Numbered from the stretch's first letter, positions 31,791 to 40,573 are shown. The stretch is DNA of 40,780 nucleotides from Secundilactobacillus hailunensis (GCF_005405185.1 NZ_BJDO01000021.1:1-40780), one strand, 5' to 3'. Notes: generated by a model not told the origin, from the sequence alone. A program made the numbers and translations.

Positions 31791-34505
31791 ATGAAAAAGC
31801 GGATACGTCAGTTACACAATCATCGAATCTTTTCATTGCTGTTTTGGCTCATTGCAATCTTTGTTGCGATCGTCATGATGCCTAACACCTCTGATATGAT
31901 TCAAACAAAGGGTCAGCCGCAATTAGCTAATAACAGTCAGCCCATGGTAGCCCGAAGTATGCAAAACACTTGGGGTCGAAACATTTCCGGTACATATAAT
32001 GTTTCAGCGGTTTTCAACAATCCCAACGGTAAGCTGACCGCCACGCAGCAGTCCAGCATCGATAAGACTGTCTCGCGCTTGACTGAAAAGCAGAAAACCT
32101 ATGGCATTCGGTCAATTCAAACCATGGTCACCAATCCGGCTGCCAAGAGTCAATTCTATTCCAAAGACGGCTCCACGGAAACCGTTCAGCTGGCCATTGA
32201 TCAAAACCAGGGTGATTCACGAGTCCTCGCCAAGCAGTTACGTACTCAAATTCGAACTGCGGGCGTATCGACCTACCTGACTAGTCCAGACCTAGTTAAT
32301 GACGCGGCCAATGAAAATATTAGTCACGTAACGACCTTTGCGGCTATCCTCGGGTTCGTTTTGAGCCTCCTGATCATTGGTGTCATCTTTAAATCACTGA
32401 TTGCCCCATTGATTTCAACATTGTCCATGCTGATGATGTACGTTGTTTCACTAGGGTTGATCAATAATTTAGCTGATCGTACTAGTTTCCCATATTCCGA
32501 GTATCTGCCATTACTCATCTTATTGCTGACACTCGTCTTGGGAACATTGGGACACTACTATCTCTTTAATGCCTTTAAGCAAAACATTGCTGATGGTCAA
32601 GACGCAGCCTCGGCAACAACTCATAGTATTCGCGCTATTCGTAACTTTCTGCTGATTCTCGGCGGAACGTTAACGATTCTCTTTGCTAGTCTTTACGCTT
32701 TTGGCTTCTCAACGATTCGGGCACTTTCCGCTTTAGCCATCGTTACGATCGTGATCACAATTGGGCTTTATACGATTGCACCGATCTTCATGCAGCTCTT
32801 AGGCGAGCGCTTCTTCTGGCCAGCCGTTGAATCAACCTCACGGCCACACCGCTTCTGGAACTGGATGGCGCGTTTCGGCCTCTGGCAGCCGTTCATTGCC
32901 ATCATCGCCGTACTCTACGTTGTTGGGCCATTTGCCATTTTGTACCGGGACAATCTGAACTTCTCGGCCGCCAAAACGGTTGCGCCTAATAATGAGGCCG
33001 TTGCTGGTATGCGAGTGCTCAACGCGCATTTTGGTGAGGGTAAAGCAACTCCCGTAACCGTTTATATCCGCAGTAACAACCGGATCGATAACGAAAAGGC
33101 CCTACTTCAAATTGATAATTTAACAACTAAATTAAAATCTATGCCGGGTGTTTCTGGTGTAACGTCACTGACTCAGCCAAATGGCCAGCTAATGGATGAA
33201 TACTACGTGAACAGCCAGTTGAATCAAATGAATATCACCCTCAAAGGGGCTACTGATCAGCTGTCACAACTTCAGTCAGACCTGAATAGCAACCGCAGTG
33301 ACCTTGGCCAAGTTAAGCTTAACGATACTGCTAAACAGCTAAACAGTCTGGTTTCAAAGGCTAATCAGTTAAGCGATGACACGGGGACGGTTCGTTCTCA
33401 AGTCTCACAAGTGGCTGGTCGAGCAAGTGTATCGCAATCTTCATCAGCTTCCAGACGGGTCAGAAATTATCAACGGTTACTCAGCCTAGTCAGCAGCCAA
33501 CTGCAGACCGTCGCCAGCAATATGCGGGTTTTAAACGATGAAGCTACTTCCGCCGGCAATGATGGTCAAGCTGCTCAAAGTCAGGTCTCAGGCTATTCTT
33601 CACAGGTTTCTGCCGTCCGCAGCAGTTTAAAGAAAACTACTACCAGTTTAAACGGTTTAACCAAATCATATAATAATATTTACAGCTATCTGTCAGCGCT
33701 ACAGGCTTCAGATGCTGCCAAGGTTTATTACATTACACCTGAACAACTAACTGGTATGCAGTTCCAGCAATCATTGATGACTAATACCAGTCAGGATTAC
33801 AAGACAACGCAGCTGCAGATCTATCTGAAAGATTCAGCTGCTAGTCATAACAACTCAGCAACCTTAAAGCAGTTACAATCCGAAGTGAATACCCAACTAC
33901 AGGGGACTTCATTGCAGCACGCTAAAATTGCTTACACCGGCCAACCAGTGGTTCAAAATACAATTGAACATGCTGTCCGGGCTAATCTCGGTTGGCTATT
34001 ATTAACCATTGGTGTACTGACGTTCTTGATCATTGCTTTAATCAGTGGATCCGTCCTGCAGCCAATTTACTGGTTAGCTAGTCTGGCACTTGCCACTATG
34101 GGTGGTGTTCAACTCGCGCAGATGACGAACCACTTCATGTCCGGTGATCCCAGTTTCAACTGGCAAGCACCAATGATCGCGTTCGTACCGCTATTGGTCG
34201 TTAGTGCCAGCCTCTTAATTCAACTCGCCATTAGCTACCGCTTTAAAGAAACCAACTTGACGGATTGGTTATTACCGGGGGTCAGTTCACTGGGACAGAA
34301 TATTCGCCACCAGCTCTTTACGGTCATCATCATTTGCCTCGTCTTGTTCAGTGCTAACTTTGCACCACTGACACAAGCTGGCCTGATCATCTTGTTTGCA
34401 ACGATCATCTTCGACATTATCTTACCAATCGTCACCACTTCAGTTGGTAAGTTAACCGTGACCTTGCCTTCAAAGCGACCGCATCTGAAACGCCATGCAA
34501 AATAG
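31791..34505 (+). CDS. MMPL/RND-family transporter
   Basis: Large membrane exporter of the RND superfamily, in Gram-positives used for lipids, drugs or peptides. The 904 residues hold an N-terminal helix (about 13-31), an extracytoplasmic loop, a block of five or six membrane segments (about 175-390), a second long extracytoplasmic loop with a coiled-coil-like Ser/Gln/Leu-rich stretch (about 475-640), and a final membrane block (about 730-890). AGGGAG precedes the ATG. The two-fold repeat of the fold is visible. The substrate is unknown. It is monocistronic, with a palindromic operator and a terminator shared with the MerR gene. Confidence 0.87.
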   Translation: MKKRIRQLHNHRIFSLLFWLIAIFVAIVMMPNTSDMIQTKGQPQLANNSQPMVARSMQNTWGRNISGTYNVSAVFNNPNGKLTATQQSSIDKTVSRLTEKQKTYGIRSIQTMVTNPAAKSQFYSKDGSTETVQLAIDQNQGDSRVLAKQLRTQIRTAGVSTYLTSPDLVNDAANENISHVTTFAAILGFVLSLLIIGVIFKSLIAPLISTLSMLMMYVVSLGLINNLADRTSFPYSEYLPLLILLLTLVLGTLGHYYLFNAFKQNIADGQDAASATTHSIRAIRNFLLILGGTLTILFASLYAFGFSTIRALSALAIVTIVITIGLYTIAPIFMQLLGERFFWPAVESTSRPHRFWNWMARFGLWQPFIAIIAVLYVVGPFAILYRDNLNFSAAKTVAPNNEAVAGMRVLNAHFGEGKATPVTVYIRSNNRIDNEKALLQIDNLTTKLKSMPGVSGVTSLTQPNGQLMDEYYVNSQLNQMNITLKGATDQLSQLQSDLNSNRSDLGQVKLNDTAKQLNSLVSKANQLSDDTGTVRSQVSQVAGRASVSQSSSASRRVRNYQRLLSLVSSQLQTVASNMRVLNDEATSAGNDGQAAQSQVSGYSSQVSAVRSSLKKTTTSLNGLTKSYNNIYSYLSALQASDAAKVYYITPEQLTGMQFQQSLMTNTSQDYKTTQLQIYLKDSAASHNNSATLKQLQSEVNTQLQGTSLQHAKIAYTGQPVVQNTIEHAVRANLGWLLLTIGVLTFLIIALISGSVLQPIYWLASLALATMGGVQLAQMTNHFMSGDPSFNWQAPMIAFVPLLVVSASLLIQLAISYRFKETNLTDWLLPGVSSLGQNIRHQLFTVIIICLVLFSANFAPLTQAGLIILFATIIFDIILPIVTTSVGKLTVTLPSKRPHLKRHAK

Positions 34506-34521
34506 TTACTAAATAATGACT

Positions 34522-34568
34522 AAAGGGACGACCAGAACAGTTATCAAAACTGTTCTGGTCGTCCCTTT
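34522..34568. terminator. Bidirectional terminator between MMPL and MerR genes
   Basis: Perfect 21-base arms (34522-34542 and 34548-34568) around ATCAA, followed by T7 on the plus strand. Both genes end within 20 bases of it. Confidence 0.95.
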
Positions 34569-34575
34569 TTTTGTC

Positions 34576-35025
34576 TTACTGGTCGTCATTTTCTTCATTG
34601 GCTGGCCGAATCTCATAGCTGATCTCACCGTCTTCGTACAAACCGTACAAGATCTTCGTTTTAGCCTTGTCAAAATAACCCAGATTCAAGAACATTTTGC
34701 CATCGATCACTTCGACACCGTCAAAGGCAACTTGGAAAAATTTACGGGCAAGCGTGGTTTCCTTTTCAATACTACGCATTCTTTCCACAGCCGCCGGTAA
34801 CCGGTAACCTTCGTCCTGTAGCTTCTTAATAATACTGACCTGAATAAAAGTATGAAAATCATAAACGCGTGCTTTATTTTGATCATCCCGGGTAATGGCT
34901 GAAATATAATCACGCTGCTCCCAGTAACGAAGCTGACGCGATGATACACCAGTCATTCGACTCAGTTCACCTATTCGAAACACAAATTGATCGAAATCGA
35001 CTAAATTAGGAATTCGATATTTCAT
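34576..35025 (-). CDS. MerR-family transcriptional regulator
   Basis: One-component regulator. From the ATG at 35023-35025 (AGAGGCGG upstream; the 20 codons before it have no ribosome site) it has 149 residues. FRIGELSRMTGVSSRQLRYWEQRDYI at about 16-41 is the MerR helix-turn-helix and wing start, and DEGYRLPAAVERMRS is the linker helix. The C-terminal part is acidic with no Cys pair, so metal sensing of the MerR/CueR type is unlikely; a small ligand is more probable. It is convergent with the MMPL exporter and could act on it, but its own promoter region is not shared. Confidence 0.85.
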   Translation of the reverse strand: MKYRIPNLVDFDQFVFRIGELSRMTGVSSRQLRYWEQRDYISAITRDDQNKARVYDFHTFIQVSIIKKLQDEGYRLPAAVERMRSIEKETTLARKFFQVAFDGVEVIDGKMFLNLGYFDKAKTKILYGLYEDGEISYEIRPANEENDDQ

Positions 35026-35182
35026 TGAATAACCGCCTCTCAGGTTTTGCAACCTTATTATTCCACATTCTGACCTAATGAGCAAAGCTAGATACCCAGA
35101 TAATCAGCCAATTATCGCCATTTTGCTCCTTTTTGTGAAAATATTACGTAAATTACAGTTTAAAACCGTTTGTTTAACGTCA

Positions 35183-35211
35183 TTGACATTGGTTTGTCAC
35201 ATTACTGAAAT
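35183..35211 (+). promoter_or_regulatory. Possible NlpC/P60 promoter
   Basis: -35 TTGACA (35183-35188), 17 bases, weak -10 TGAAAT (35206-35211). TGACA and TGTCA (35184-35188 and 35195-35199) form a palindrome over the -35. A leader of about 55 bases precedes the ATG. Confidence 0.4.
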
Positions 35212-35272
35212 AATTAAACCGTACACTAAATATTGTACATAAAAAACGGAAAAGTTAGGGGTCTCTAGGTCA

Positions 35273-35761
35273 ATGAAGAATTTAATCACAAAAAGTTTGA
35301 TTGCTATCGTCGCATTCTTTAGTTTTGCAGTTGCCGGTTCACAGGTGACTTCAGCACACGCTGCCAGCACAGACGCATCTTACAGTACCGTTTATAACAC
35401 AGCTAAGCAAAAGTTAGGTCATCCATATGTCTGGGGTGCAACTGGTCCTTACGCATTTGACTGTTCTGGTTTTACCGGCTACGTTTACAAGAAAGCAGCC
35501 AACATTACCATTCCACGTACTGCACAGGCACAATACAATGCTTACAAGCACGTTAGCGGTACTAACGTTCAAAAAGGTGATTTAGTCTTCTTCGGTTATG
35601 GCACCCACAGTATTAGCCACGTTGGCTTATACGTTGGTAACGGCAAAATGATCGATGCCCAAAACCGTGGCGTTGTCACTGAACGCGTTCATGCACCATG
35701 GTGGCACGTTGTTGGTTACGCTCACGTTACTGATTTCAGTGCAGCTGCTAATCAAAAATAA
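35273..35761 (+). CDS. Secreted NlpC/P60 peptidoglycan endopeptidase
   Basis: Secreted cysteine peptidase that cuts gamma-D-Glu-diamino acid bonds in peptidoglycan stem peptides. The 162-residue protein has a cleavable signal peptide (LIAIVAFFSFAVAGS, cleavage probably after AHA near residue 30), and a compact NlpC/P60 domain with the nucleophile Cys64 in AFDCSGFTGYVYKK and the catalytic His in SHVGLYVGNGKMIDA. No cell-wall binding repeats are present, so it is a minimal form. AGGGG lies upstream of the ATG, with a longish spacing. It is monocistronic with its own terminator. Confidence 0.92.
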   Translation: MKNLITKSLIAIVAFFSFAVAGSQVTSAHAASTDASYSTVYNTAKQKLGHPYVWGATGPYAFDCSGFTGYVYKKAANITIPRTAQAQYNAYKHVSGTNVQKGDLVFFGYGTHSISHVGLYVGNGKMIDAQNRGVVTERVHAPWWHVVGYAHVTDFSAAANQK

Positions 35762-35779
35762 TTAACACATATAAATAAC

Positions 35780-35820
35780 AAAAGCTTGATTATCAGTAAT
35801 TAACTGACAATCAAGCTTTT
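35780..35820. terminator. Bidirectional terminator after NlpC/P60 and GNAT genes
   Basis: AAAAGCTTGATT and AATCAAGCTTTT form a 12-bp outer stem; TCAGT/ACTGA continue it past one A-C mismatch. T-runs on both sides. Confidence 0.88.
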
Positions 35821-35834
35821 TTAGTCTGACCTGA

Positions 35835-36257
35835 TCACACGCGCTTAACCATTTTGACGTGCTTAATACCCACTTCTTCAAAGGGGGCACCCGTTTGCTT
35901 AAACCCTAACCGCTCGTATAAACCAATAGCGGTAGCTTGTGCATTGAGTTCAATGAGCGACCCCGTAGCAACATCAGCGATTACCCGTTGCAGCAGTGCC
36001 ATGGCGTAACCATGATGCCGAAACGCCGGTAAAGTCGCGACTCGCTGGATATGCACCGTCTGCCCTTCATGCCGAATTCGCGCTGTCACGACGGGCTGAT
36101 CATCGATGTAGCCAACATAGTGCGTCACTTGATCATCTTGACCATCGAATTCTAACTGTGCTGAAATCCCCTGTTCCGTGACAAATACCGCCTGCCGGAT
36201 ACTTATAGCAGCCGTATAAACTTGATTATGGGTGCCTAACGCTGACTTAATTTTCAT
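35835..36257 (-). CDS. GNAT-family N-acetyltransferase
   Basis: Acetyl-CoA-dependent acetyltransferase of unknown acceptor. The 140-residue protein shows the GNAT core: IRQAVFVTEQGI at the start, VTARIRHEGQTVHIQRVATLPAFRHHGYAMALL with the acetyl-CoA-binding R/Q-x-x-G-x-A element in strand and helix, and LNAQATAIGLYERLGFKQTG near the end. The RQAVFVxEQGI pattern is found in the ElaA/YjcF subgroup. AAGGAGTG precedes the ATG. It is monocistronic. Confidence 0.85.
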   Translation of the reverse strand: MKIKSALGTHNQVYTAAISIRQAVFVTEQGISAQLEFDGQDDQVTHYVGYIDDQPVVTARIRHEGQTVHIQRVATLPAFRHHGYAMALLQRVIADVATGSLIELNAQATAIGLYERLGFKQTGAPFEEVGIKHVKMVKRV

Positions 36258-36329
36258 AACTCACACTCCTTAATCACTTATTATACCCTACATCCAATAG
36301 GCGAAATACACCGGGTTCCGGTAGCGATA

Positions 36330-36338
36330 TGCTATACT
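36330..36338 (+). promoter_or_regulatory. Extended -10 promoter of the dioxygenase gene
   Basis: TG-C-TATACT (36330-36338), 32 bases before the ATG. No good -35 is seen. Confidence 0.5.
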
Positions 36339-36370
36339 GAGGGCAAAATATTACGAAAGCAGGCGCAGTC

Positions 36371-37315
36371 ATGCAAACACATCACATTTCACTTTTGACG
36401 AAGGATGCCAAACAAAATATCCATTTTTACACCCAGGTCTTAGGTTTACGACTCGTTAAGAATTCCGTTAACCAGGAAAATATTCATATTCGTCACTTGT
36501 TTTACGGTGACTATCTAGGAACTCCTGGCTCTGTGATCACCTTCTTTGTGGTTCCATTCTTAGGTCATCGAACTGATGGTAATCACTTTATTAATGGCTT
36601 TCGATTAGCCATTCCAACTGGCAGCAAAGCGTTTTGGAAGGACCGGCTGTTTGATAACGGGATCACAACAATGGAGACTAATAACCAATTGATATTCAAT
36701 GATCCGGATCAAATCCCAATCACCATGGTCGAAACGGATAACCAGTTAACTGAATGGCAGATCGTTCCCCATAATGGTATTGACCCTAAATATCAAATCT
36801 CACGCTTCTTAGGGACTGAATTGCACGTTCCAGATGTAAGCGCTTCACAAGCCTTCTTTGAACAATTATTAAACTTAACCGTCACCGATAACATCGTTGA
36901 ATTAGAGGGTGCTGAACAAATTAAGCTGGTGGCCACCAACGACTTTGAACAAGTTACCCGATTTGGTCGCGGGTCGATCGACCACGTTGCTTTAAGGGTT
37001 ACTGACGAAAAGGAATTGCTGCACTACTATCAACTCGCACAAGACCAGGGCTGGGACATTGAAATGTACCGTGACCGTGGCTGGTTCAAGAGCCTCTATA
37101 TTCGTGAACCCGGCGATAACCGTATCGAACTCGCTACCCCTACCCCTGGATTCAGTCTTGACGAACCCATCTTAACGTTAGGCAACAGTCTTGGTCTGCC
37201 ACCAAAGTTTGAATCACAGCGGCAGACGATCATGGATTACTACGCTAAGCAGGGCGTTGACTTTAGCGATGATGGTGATCTTAGTCAGCGTGATGATTTT
37301 AACGTTGAGCACTAA
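36371..37315 (+). CDS. VOC-family ring-cleaving dioxygenase, MhqO-like
   Basis: Two-module VOC protein resembling MhqA/MhqO of Bacillus, which act in quinone and catechol detoxification. The 314 residues begin with HHISLLTKDAKQNIHFYTQVLGLRLVK (first module, His ligand at 4-5) and carry a second module with GSIDHVALRV and NRIELATP, the His and Glu metal ligands. In contrast to the small VOC protein at 23.3 kb, all expected ligands are present. The ribosome site is weak (AGGCG). Enzymatic activity on aromatic rings is by family similarity only. Confidence 0.85.
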   Translation: MQTHHISLLTKDAKQNIHFYTQVLGLRLVKNSVNQENIHIRHLFYGDYLGTPGSVITFFVVPFLGHRTDGNHFINGFRLAIPTGSKAFWKDRLFDNGITTMETNNQLIFNDPDQIPITMVETDNQLTEWQIVPHNGIDPKYQISRFLGTELHVPDVSASQAFFEQLLNLTVTDNIVELEGAEQIKLVATNDFEQVTRFGRGSIDHVALRVTDEKELLHYYQLAQDQGWDIEMYRDRGWFKSLYIREPGDNRIELATPTPGFSLDEPILTLGNSLGLPPKFESQRQTIMDYYAKQGVDFSDDGDLSQRDDFNVEH

Positions 37316-37317
37316 TT

Positions 37318-37487
37318 GTTATATTGACTAATCGGGCTGCACCAAGCAGAGAGCTGCATATAAGAGAAGCCCATCAGAATTCCTAAGTTCATACGCTTTT
37401 CGGTTATATAGCCTAATCGGGCTGCACCAAGCAGAGAGCTGTATATAAGGGAGCCCCACCAAAATTCCCAAGTTCATGGAATTTCAG
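37318..37487. repeat. Two tandem 85-bp repeat copies
   Basis: Copy one starts at 37318, copy two at 37403, period 85. The first 50 bases are nearly identical (from GTTATAT through TAATCGGGCTGCACCAAGC to CTG-C/T-ATATAAG); the later part diverges but keeps AATTCC-T/C-AAGTTCAT. Copy two runs into a terminator; copy one has lost the matching 3' arm. The unit is not found elsewhere in this window. Confidence 0.8.
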
Positions 37488-37503
37488 TGGGGCTCCCTTA
37501 TAT
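37443..37503. terminator. Terminator hairpin of the histidine phosphatase gene
   Basis: Perfect 17-base arms, 37443-37459 and 37487-37503, with an inner AAATTCC/GGAATTT stem. It lies 30 bases past the stop of the phosphatase gene and also after the dioxygenase gene. Confidence 0.8.
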
Positions 37504-37532
37504 TTCGCTCTCTAAACGCTTGGTTCCACACC

Positions 37533-38189
37533 TTATTGATTATAACTCTCCACGATCACATCATCATCCGTCAGTGTTAGATTGGTCAGACTGCCATTAG
37601 CTGGACGCACCGTGAGATCGTACTTACCGCCACCGTAACGCTCCATTAGACTTAACAGGGTATTGCCGTGACTAATGAGCAACACGTTATCGCCGTCGTT
37701 TAAGTTGGGATTATGGCGAATCAAATCAAAGCCTTGATTCACTCGTGCCCAGTATTCTTCGTTATTTTCAGCTTGATGAAAGGGATCAGCAGCCTTTAAA
37801 TAGTCCTTAGCTTTTCCAATAGAATACTTCGTCACAATGTCCTTAAAAGTCGGCAGGCCATGCGGTGCCCCTGCCAAATACCACGCTTGCGCCATATCAT
37901 TGCCTTCGTAATAGCCATAGAACTCTTCGCGAAAGAACATGGTCGTTTGCGGTTTCTTAATGGCCGAAGCCTGGTTTTCCTTTAGGATCAACTTAGCAGT
38001 GTCCATTGCCCGAGTGGTATCGCTGCAGTAAGCAGCATCGAAGTGAATATCAGCCAGCCGTTTGCCAGTGGTAACTGCACCATCGATTCCCTTTTGAGTC
38101 AATGGTGAATTACTCCACCCCTGTAATTTATTGTAAATATTAAAATAAGTTTGCCCATGACGAACAACGTACAAATTAAGCTTAGTCAT
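37533..38189 (-). CDS. Histidine phosphatase family protein (phosphoglycerate mutase-like)
   Basis: Phosphatase or mutase using a phospho-histidine. From the ATG at 38187-38189 (GAGGTG 7 bases upstream; the upstream ATG five codons earlier has none) it has 218 residues. The RHGQTYFN motif with the nucleophile His, LTQKGIDGAV, the CSDTTRAMDTA element and ISHGNTL with the second His are all present. It is not the glycolytic dPGM, which is longer and has other loops; the substrate is unknown. A leftward extended -10 TG-A-TATAAT is at 38212-38220. Confidence 0.87.
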   Translation of the reverse strand: MTKLNLYVVRHGQTYFNIYNKLQGWSNSPLTQKGIDGAVTTGKRLADIHFDAAYCSDTTRAMDTAKLILKENQASAIKKPQTTMFFREEFYGYYEGNDMAQAWYLAGAPHGLPTFKDIVTKYSIGKAKDYLKAADPFHQAENNEEYWARVNQGFDLIRHNPNLNDGDNVLLISHGNTLLSLMERYGGGKYDLTVRPANGSLTNLTLTDDDVIVESYNQ

Positions 38190-38211
38190 CGATTGACACC
38201 TCATTTCTTGA

Positions 38212-38220
38212 ATTATATCA
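38212..38220 (-). promoter_or_regulatory. Extended -10 promoter of the histidine phosphatase gene
   Basis: Leftward TG-A-TATAAT, a perfect -10 with TG extension, 23 bases before the ATG at 38189. Confidence 0.5.
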
Positions 38221-38257
38221 AGTATATCACCAACTGGCGGAGATATAGCGCGATAAA

Positions 38258-38271
38258 TGAAAGCGTTCTCG
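38258..38271. promoter_or_regulatory. Possible cre site (CcpA)
   Basis: TGAAAGCGTTCTCG fits the consensus TGWNANCGNTNWCA except for the last base. It lies between the divergent histidine phosphatase and ltaS genes. Confidence 0.35.
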
Positions 38272-38334
38272 GCTAATTTTACTTGTTACATTTTGATAAA
38301 TTTTGCATCTAAGCAGGCACAGAACCCGAAAGTC

Positions 38335-38343
38335 TGCTAAACT
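38335..38343 (+). promoter_or_regulatory. ltaS: Possible ltaS promoter, extended -10
   Basis: TG-C-TAAACT, 38 bases before the TTG start. No clear -35. Confidence 0.4.
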
Positions 38344-38381
38344 TATGAACATTAATATGTCGAGTAAAGGAAGTCGTTATT

Positions 38382-40526
38382 TTGCAGTATTTGAAACGTT
38401 TATGGCAAAAAACAAATAGCAGGCTGGGCTTTACAACCCTGTTAATCATTTGTTTCTGGCTAAAAACATTGATTGCGTACTTCGTTGACTTTCACGTTTC
38501 CCTCAACGATCCACTGCAATTCATCCTCTATATTTTAAATCCGATACCCACTGCAATTATATTCTACAGCTTGGCACTTTACATTAAACGTACCCGGCTG
38601 TTTTATACGTCAATCATTGTACTGGATATTTTAAACACCGTTCTGCTTTATTTGAACGTGATCTACTACCGAGAATTCACCGACTTCATGACCGTTGCCA
38701 CCATGTTAGGCTACAACAAAGTCAATGAAGGGCTTAGCGGCAGTTCGGTTGCACTAACCAACTTCCACGATGTTTTCTTCTGGCTCGACCTAGTGATCAT
38801 TGTGATCTTACTGCTGACCAGAAAAATCAAAACTGATAACCGCAAATTAAACTGGCGTGCTGGTTTTGCGGTTACCTCACTGGGCTTTTTAGCTTTTGGA
38901 TTCAATATGGCAATCAGTGAAATGAACCGGCCACAACTGCTGACCAAAACTTTTGACCGGTCATACGTAGTCAAATATCTGGGTATAGACACCTTTACAG
39001 TTTACGATGGTTTAAGTACCCAGCATAATAGCGACGTGCGCGCAACTGCCAAAAAGTCTGAACTCACTGACATCCTCAAATTTGTCCATAAGCATTACGC
39101 CAAACCAAATCAAGTTTACTATGGCAAAGCGAAGGGCAAAAACGTCATTATTCTGCATTTGGAAAGCTTCCAGCAATTTATGATCGATAAAAAGGTCGAT
39201 GGCAGAGAAGTGACGCCGTTCTTGAATCATCTTTATCACAGTCAATCAACCTACTCGTTTGATAATTTCTTCCACCAAGTTGGGCAAGGTAAAACTAGTG
39301 ATGCTGAAAACATGCTGGAAACCAGTACCTATGGTTTACCACAGGGATCATTATTTGCTCAGCTGGGCAATGATAACACCTTCCAGGGTGCCCCATCGAT
39401 TCTGCGACAAAAAGCCGGCTACTCCAGTGCCGTTTTCCACGGTAATGTTGCCAGCTTCTGGAACCGAAATAACACCTATAAGAATCTGGGCTATCAGTAC
39501 TTCTTCGATGCCAGCTACTACGACACCTCAGGCGATAAATCACTGGGATTTGGGCTGAAGGACAAGTTGCTTTTCAATGACTCCGTGAAGTATCTGCAAC
39601 GCCTGCAGCAGCCATTTTACGTCAAATACTTAACCGTCACCAACCACTTCCCATTCTCACTTGATAAGGAAGATGAAGACGATGGCTTCAAGGCGCCGGA
39701 TACCGGTGATAAAGCCGTTGATAACTACTTCAGGACGGCTCACTATTTAGACGAATCCATCAAAGAATTTTACAGCTATCTGCACAAAACCGGCCTGGAT
39801 AAGAAGAGTATCATCGTCTTGTACGGTGACCATTACGGTATTTCCAACTCTGAAAATACTGATCTAGCAAAGGTGTTAGGTAAAAATCCAAGTGACTGGA
39901 ACGACTTTGATAACGCTCAGCTGCAACGCGTGCCATTAATGTTCAATATGCCGGGTACTAAGGGCGGCTTCATTGATCATACGTATGGTGGTGAAATTGA
40001 TGTACTGCCAACCCTACTGCATCTGCTAGGAATCAGCAATAAACAGTACATTCAGTTTGGAACCGACCTACTCTCCAAACAGCATGACACCGTGGTGGCC
40101 TTTCGGAATGAAGATTGGGTCAGTGATAAGTATACTTGTCTGTCTGGCGTCGTCTACGACAATAAAACCGGACAGGAACTGCACCCCAACAAGAAATTGC
40201 AGGCTAAGATCAACAATATGCAAGCCAAGGTTAAGCTGGAATTGAGTTTATCCGATTCGCTCAACCAAAAGAATTTGCTGCGTTTCTATCATCCCAAGGG
40301 ACTCAAGCCGATCGACCCAGAAAAATATAATTATGCTAATGGTTTAAGTAAGGAAATCAATATTGAACGGCGTCTAAAGAATAAATCAACCAGTCTCTAT
40401 AGTGAGAATGGCAATCATTCAACTCAGTCAGATTACAAGACTGATGCGCCAGAATTGCATCATAAATCCACTGATACCAACCGGATCAAGATTACTAACC
40501 CGGATGCCAACAGCGGTGATAAGTAG
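38382..40526 (+). CDS. ltaS: LTA synthase family protein (LtaS-like)
   Basis: Membrane enzyme that polymerises glycerol phosphate from phosphatidylglycerol into lipoteichoic acid outside the cell. The 714-residue protein has five N-terminal membrane helices (to about residue 180), then an extracellular alkaline-phosphatase-like domain with the metal-ligand Glu in HLESFQ, the nucleophile Thr305 in GQGKTSDAE, NHFPF, and YGDHYG with the Asp-His ligands, all conserved with Staphylococcus LtaS. After about residue 640 it has a long hydrophilic, Ser/Asn/Lys-rich tail absent from most LtaS. The start is TTG, with AAAGGAAG 8 bases upstream. It is monocistronic. Confidence 0.9.
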   Translation: MQYLKRLWQKTNSRLGFTTLLIICFWLKTLIAYFVDFHVSLNDPLQFILYILNPIPTAIIFYSLALYIKRTRLFYTSIIVLDILNTVLLYLNVIYYREFTDFMTVATMLGYNKVNEGLSGSSVALTNFHDVFFWLDLVIIVILLLTRKIKTDNRKLNWRAGFAVTSLGFLAFGFNMAISEMNRPQLLTKTFDRSYVVKYLGIDTFTVYDGLSTQHNSDVRATAKKSELTDILKFVHKHYAKPNQVYYGKAKGKNVIILHLESFQQFMIDKKVDGREVTPFLNHLYHSQSTYSFDNFFHQVGQGKTSDAENMLETSTYGLPQGSLFAQLGNDNTFQGAPSILRQKAGYSSAVFHGNVASFWNRNNTYKNLGYQYFFDASYYDTSGDKSLGFGLKDKLLFNDSVKYLQRLQQPFYVKYLTVTNHFPFSLDKEDEDDGFKAPDTGDKAVDNYFRTAHYLDESIKEFYSYLHKTGLDKKSIIVLYGDHYGISNSENTDLAKVLGKNPSDWNDFDNAQLQRVPLMFNMPGTKGGFIDHTYGGEIDVLPTLLHLLGISNKQYIQFGTDLLSKQHDTVVAFRNEDWVSDKYTCLSGVVYDNKTGQELHPNKKLQAKINNMQAKVKLELSLSDSLNQKNLLRFYHPKGLKPIDPEKYNYANGLSKEINIERRLKNKSTSLYSENGNHSTQSDYKTDAPELHHKSTDTNRIKITNPDANSGDK

Positions 40527-40532
40527 CATTAA

Positions 40533-40573
40533 AAAATAGGCTCGCAGTCGTTTCTTAGCTGCGAGCCTATTTT
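40533..40573. terminator. ltaS terminator
   Basis: Perfect 15-base arms (40533-40547 and 40559-40573) with an 11-base loop. The A-run and short T-run make it usable in either direction. Confidence 0.85.

Noticed and set aside
34516-34800. Plus-strand ORF of 94 residues starting in the MMPL terminator
   Set aside because: Its hydrophobic start is the translation of the 21-bp terminator repeat, and the rest is the complement of the MerR gene.
37318-37487. CRISPR array or IS remnant at the tandem repeat
   Set aside because: Only two adjacent copies without spacers, no cas genes, no terminal inverted repeats and no transposase frame.
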